Of a DNA stretch of 64,000 nt, positions 60,657 through 64,000 are shown piece by piece. The notes beneath the pieces are model-generated. The model did not search any database and had not been told where the DNA came from. It saw only the letters and a program-made list of their open reading frames with translations. Position 1 is the first letter of the stretch. The number at the start of each line of letters is the position of its first letter. Both the position numbers and the translations under genes were made by a program. The stretch is from Christiangramia flava JLT2011 (GTDB taxonomy: Bacteria; Bacteroidota; Bacteroidia; Flavobacteriales; Flavobacteriaceae). The DNA lies in assembly GCF_001951155.1 (NCBI RefSeq), contig NZ_CP016359.1:3000001-3064000 (forward strand), written 5' to 3'.

Positions 60657-61411
60657 TCCTCCTGGTATTTTGAGAGTTCACCGTTAATTTCCCTTAAGAT
60701 TTCTTCGGTTTTATTTAAAAGAATGATGGCTTGATTTACAGTGAAACCGATGTAAATCATTTCTTTGACAAGCACATTTTGAAAATTCCGATCTTGTATT
60801 AATTCGTCAAAATCAGAAGTGATAAAACTCAGGGATGTATCGAGTTGAAAGTTTCTTCTATACAGTTCTGCAAGGGAAATATGCTTTTCTAGAATGGGAC
60901 GGTGTTCATTTAGAACTAAATCAAAGGTCTCTTTTTCATTCTTCTTAAAAACTGAAATATAGGATGGATAGGCGGTTAGATGCTTTTTAAGACTATCTTT
61001 TGTAATGAGTTGGAGATTTTCAGAGCTCAGCAAAACATTGAGTCCACTTTCAATAATTTCGGTATTATAAAACCCGGAAATAGATAAAAAATCCTTGATA
61101 GAATCATTCATCAACTGGTTGGTATTTCCCAGGAAAGTCAATTGTGATTCCAGTCGATGTTCGATTTTCGGATAGCTATTTAAAGCTTTTTGGAGATTCT
61201 TTTGGTTCGTTTGGAAATCTTCCTGTAATGCAGAAAGCAGCTTGATTTCTTTGATTTTTTCCTTTCGATCCTCGTTCCAGTTATTGATCTGTAGCGCGAT
61301 CAAAATCCCGATCACCACCAAAATGATTTCGCCTATTGCATAAACTATATAACGTGTGAAACGGTTCTCACGTACTAATTTTTCGCGGATATGTCGGAAT
61401 AGTTTAGCCAC
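60653..61411 (-). CDS. DUF6090 family membrane protein, paralogue 2
   Basis: 252 residues with the same front end (HIREKLVRENRFTRYIVYAIGEIILVVIGILIALQINNWNEDRKEK) and a coiled-coil-like body. First gene of the minus-strand pair. The 460-base gap to the divergent paralogue 3 carries a perfect palindrome (61581-61600) that could regulate both directions. Confidence 0.88.
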   Translation of the reverse strand: MAKLFRHIREKLVRENRFTRYIVYAIGEIILVVIGILIALQINNWNEDRKEKIKEIKLLSALQEDFQTNQKNLQKALNSYPKIEHRLESQLTFLGNTNQLMNDSIKDFLSISGFYNTEIIESGLNVLLSSENLQLITKDSLKKHLTAYPSYISVFKKNEKETFDLVLNEHRPILEKHISLAELYRRNFQLDTSLSFITSDFDELIQDRNFQNVLVKEMIYIGFTVNQAIILLNKTEEILREINGELSKYQEE

Positions 61412-61580
61412 CTGCCTGAAAATACTAAATAACTGAAAATTAGTGTACTATATCGTGTGAAAAATAAACCGATCTACAGCAATCCGACGAAAGCTTATAA
61501 TTTGAAGTTAATCAGTAGAAATTAATGTAAACCGAATTATAAGTTGACTGAAAAGCCTGATGAATTACAGGTTATTATAA

Positions 61581-61600
61581 CATGTCAAAGTATTGACATG
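61581..61600. promoter_or_regulatory. Perfect palindrome in the divergent DUF6090 promoter region
   Basis: CATGTCAA-AGTA-TTGACATG: 8-base half sites, 4-base spacer. It lies 170 bases from one gene and 270 from the other, with no T tract, so it looks like an operator rather than a terminator. The rest of 61412-61870 shows nothing else. Confidence 0.45.
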
Positions 61601-61870
61601 CTGTCCAACGGTTGAGAATGTCAACCAAATATTACAAATTACGAAACTGCTTTTTTAAACCGAACAACTTTCTATTCCAGTTTAGCTTTGACGATATTCG
61701 TAGATTTTTAGTCATAATTCTTTCAATACTTTTCCAGCACTTACCTAAACAGTAACTGTTACTCTATTAAAATTTTGAACATTTTTGTAGTAGTAAGTCT
61801 CTCAATGACAGTATTTTGTATTTTAGAAGGCAATATCCCTTACTTCCCTACAATTTTTAATTGTATGTAA

Positions 61871-62635
61871 ATGATACACTTCTTTCGCCGTTATCGGCAA
61901 AGTTTGTTTAAAGGTAACCGTTTCACCCGCTACCTGGTCTATGCTTTGGGGGAAATTGTGCTGGTGGTGATTGGGATTATGATCGCTATCCAGTTAAATG
62001 AATGGAACGCCAATCGGAAGCTTCAAAATGAGAATTATTTATATATCCGGAAAATGATTGGGGACCTTAAGGCCACACAATCACGCCTGGACTTACTGCT
62101 CCACCAAAACGATCCCGTATGGCCAAGTTTTAAGCAGGCCGTAAAAAATGCCGACACGCTTCTTAAACTAAGTTATGCCGGGTTTTCGGAAGAGGATATT
62201 GATTTCATCGGTAAAACAACAGCTTTTCAGGGCGGTTCCATGCTGAATATTACTGATAACACCTATCAGGAATTAATGGGCACAGGAAAACTCTATACGT
62301 TAGGATCAGATTCTCTCGTTGCTTCTATAGTTCGATATTACACCATTTGTGAACGGGAGGAAATCTATAATATCAGCAACCGTGATTTGCTGTGGCATGG
62401 GCTTCAGGTTTCTGAAAAAGGCTTCGGAAAGATGAAAATGGATTATGAATTAGCCACTAATTTTGAGCTGTCAGATTATCCATTTTATTTCGATCCGAAA
62501 TCTGAAGAATACCATAATTACCAGATAACCTTGAGATATTTATTATTAGGCCAGCGTATCAATATGTCAAAAATTGAAATGTTGATCAGAGAAACTGAAA
62601 CCCTCCAGCTCCAATTAAAGCATGCCTTGCCCTAG
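61871..62635 (+). CDS. DUF6090 family membrane protein, paralogue 3
   Basis: 254 residues: MIHFFRRYRQSLFKGNRFTR, YLVYALGEIVLVVIGIMIAIQLNEWNANRK, then a helical domain. Oriented opposite to the other two paralogues. No function is known. Confidence 0.88.
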   Translation: MIHFFRRYRQSLFKGNRFTRYLVYALGEIVLVVIGIMIAIQLNEWNANRKLQNENYLYIRKMIGDLKATQSRLDLLLHQNDPVWPSFKQAVKNADTLLKLSYAGFSEEDIDFIGKTTAFQGGSMLNITDNTYQELMGTGKLYTLGSDSLVASIVRYYTICEREEIYNISNRDLLWHGLQVSEKGFGKMKMDYELATNFELSDYPFYFDPKSEEYHNYQITLRYLLLGQRINMSKIEMLIRETETLQLQLKHALP

Positions 62636-62932
62636 TTGATGATTGCTGGATATGAGTGCGCCAATTTGTAATAACTGTGGAAGTTTTCTTGGCGAGCAGG
62701 TTTTAATTATGTCTTATACTGAATTATCAAAAATTTACTTACCAGGGGGCATTTGCTTGTCATTAAGATTAAATGTTAGATTTGAAAAGTTTAAAGATTT
62801 TCTAACAAACTGAAACGTTTTTTAAAGTTAATACACTGCATCCCTTTTGCGTCAAAATTTCTTTCGATAAAACTGTTAAATGAAACTTAAAATAGTATTT
62901 TCACACTATTCTCGAAACCTTAAAAAAATTCT

Positions 62933-64000
62933 ATGATTAAAAATCAACTTAAGATTGGTCTTATGAGCCTGCTGTTGGTAGGTTTGACCATTTCATGTGA
63001 AAAGAGCGAAGAAGTTTCTACAATGGAACCCGTGAATTCGAATTCCAATTCTTCATCAAAAATTCAGCTAGAGGATTTATCCCTCAGCGATCAGAGTAAA
63101 GGGGCTTTACCAGAAACTTCTGAGAACTTGGGCGATCTTTTTCGAAATGCCGTTACTCCCAGCGAGTGTGGTCCAACTGAATTAGCTCAAGTTCAATCAA
63201 AATACATTAATGCTATTAGAGAAGAACCACTAGCATTGGCATATAATAGGCTCTATTCTAATTTAAACCTTTATTTTAGTTATTTCCTGGATGATTCTGA
63301 GCAGTATTTTGGAGAAAATGGAGATTATACCCAATTGATGCAAAAACGACAACGTGAATTGGCTGAGTTTTGGTCCATGCCAGTAACAATCAAAGTGCAG
63401 GGACAGCATACGGCCAATTTAGATAACCGTGATAATGTAGCTGCCGTCTTCTACAATTTCTATGGATACAGAACAGAAGATGGCGAATTAATACCGCTAA
63501 CTATCGATCAGGCTTATCAACAGGCAGATCTTATTATGAGTCTAAACGAAGCCTCTCCCAACTTACCTGAAAATCCCTATTTCGCAACAGAAGGTTTTGC
63601 CTCTTCTAATCGTACGATCGTGATTGGTGACGGGCTACCTTCCTGGTTGGCTGAAACCGGGATCGATGAAGGAATCGTATGGACAGGTATTCTGGCTCAT
63701 GAATGGGCTCATGAAATTCAATTTTTGAATAATTCAGTATGGTATCCAACTGGGGCTGCTGATAATGCTCCGGAAGCTACCAGATATACCGAATTGGAGG
63801 CCGACTTTTTCGCATCTTATTTTATGACCCATAAGCGTGGTGCGACTTATAACTGGAAGAGAGTCATAGACTTTTACGATCTGTTCTTTCAGATTGGTGA
63901 TTGTAGCTTTACCAACCAGGGCCATCATGGTACGCCACTTCAAAGAATGGCAGCCGCCAGAGCGGGTTATGAGCTTGCTTCAGAAATGCAGAAGCAAGGG
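62933..64000 (+). CDS. Zinc-metalloprotease-like lipoprotein, 5' part
   Basis: 356 codons are seen and the frame is still open at the window end. Lipoprotein signal (KIGLMSLLLVGLTISC, Cys at about 20), a Ser/Asn linker, then a helical region and the metal site ILAHEWAHEIQF (HExxH) with a third ligand probably in YTELEADFFASYF. That E-x-E/D arrangement recalls neutral zinc metallopeptidases (gluzincin type). Cell-surface or periplasmic proteolysis is likely; the substrate is unknown. Confidence 0.75.
   Translation, partial: MIKNQLKIGLMSLLLVGLTISCEKSEEVSTMEPVNSNSNSSSKIQLEDLSLSDQSKGALPETSENLGDLFRNAVTPSECGPTELAQVQSKYINAIREEPLALAYNRLYSNLNLYFSYFLDDSEQYFGENGDYTQLMQKRQRELAEFWSMPVTIKVQGQHTANLDNRDNVAAVFYNFYGYRTEDGELIPLTIDQAYQQADLIMSLNEASPNLPENPYFATEGFASSNRTIVIGDGLPSWLAETGIDEGIVWTGILAHEWAHEIQFLNNSVWYPTGAADNAPEATRYTELEADFFASYFMTHKRGATYNWKRVIDFYDLFFQIGDCSFTNQGHHGTPLQRMAAARAGYELASEMQKQG

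Noticed and set aside
1..64000. CRISPR arrays
   Set aside because: No run of regularly spaced identical direct repeats was seen; the repeats found are paired ends, palindromes or terminators.

Overview
The window reads as a chromosome segment of a marine-type Flavobacteriaceae (Bacteroidota). This rests on the CTnDOT-type conjugation genes, Bacteroidota-only families (RteC, DUF6090, HYC_CC_PP, BfmA/BtgA) and TAnnTTTG-like promoter boxes. The flanks (1-546 and 50430-64000) are ordinary chromosome with somewhat richer GC. Between them lies an AT-rich block of about 50 kb, which is a tandem array of three integrative elements stacked in one tRNA-Pro(UGG) gene (471-545).

The 3' end of the tRNA (core CTGCCACCCCGAC) is repeated at 3983, 46201 and 50418. 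This divides the block into element E1 (547-3995, 3.4 kb), E2 (3996-46213, 42 kb) and E3 (46214-50430, 4.2 kb). Each element begins with its own copy of the tRNA-like terminator. Next come element-specific subterminal repeats that recur at its other end, then an IntDOT-like tyrosine recombinase reading inwards. E1 and E3 are minimal elements with little beyond the integrase. E1 carries a putative oriT matching one in E2, so it may be a satellite mobilised by E2.

E2 is an integrative conjugative element of the Bacteroidota type (MPF type B). It has traE-F-G-I-J-K-M-N (14.5 to 7.7 kb), a divergent peptidoglycan amidase, a DnaC-like ATPase with a replication-organiser-like partner, an HTH protein, RteC, coupling protein, MobB relaxase and MobA-like accessory protein, SSB, and several DUF genes typical of these elements. 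Its cargo is a metal-resistance island (19-38 kb): VIT-type transporter, RND adaptor, CzcA pump fused to TolC, CusSR-like two-component system with four matching operator boxes, a frameshifted bestrophin, a haem-binding protein, an APC permease, a multicopper oxidase fused to a CopB-like barrel, alpha-carbonic anhydrase, a membrane AlbA_2 protein, an AraC regulator with an HMA-like front end, and a HYC_CC_PP protein. A second cargo slot next to the integrase holds an ORF6N protein and a large protein with an HEPN-like RNase motif. The island's right edge (36.1-38.9 kb) is a scar of decayed duplicated pieces, including a fossil of the coupling-protein gene.

Right of the array are an exopolysaccharide locus (LtaS-like transferase, YaiO-type outer-membrane protein, degenerate receiver, HEAT-like protein, GT2 synthase), an aldo/keto reductase, tRNA-Pro(GGG), three DUF6090 paralogues, and the start of a zinc-metalloprotease lipoprotein cut by the window end. 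The left edge holds the start of a glucose/sorbosone dehydrogenase-like lipoprotein.

The most unusual signals are non-coding. One is a foldback structure present once in every element, with unrelated but self-complementary arms. Others are the oriT shared by E1 and E2, the dyad motif upstream of all three integrases, and a tandem pair of putative metal-regulated small transcripts between the sensor kinase and the efflux operon.
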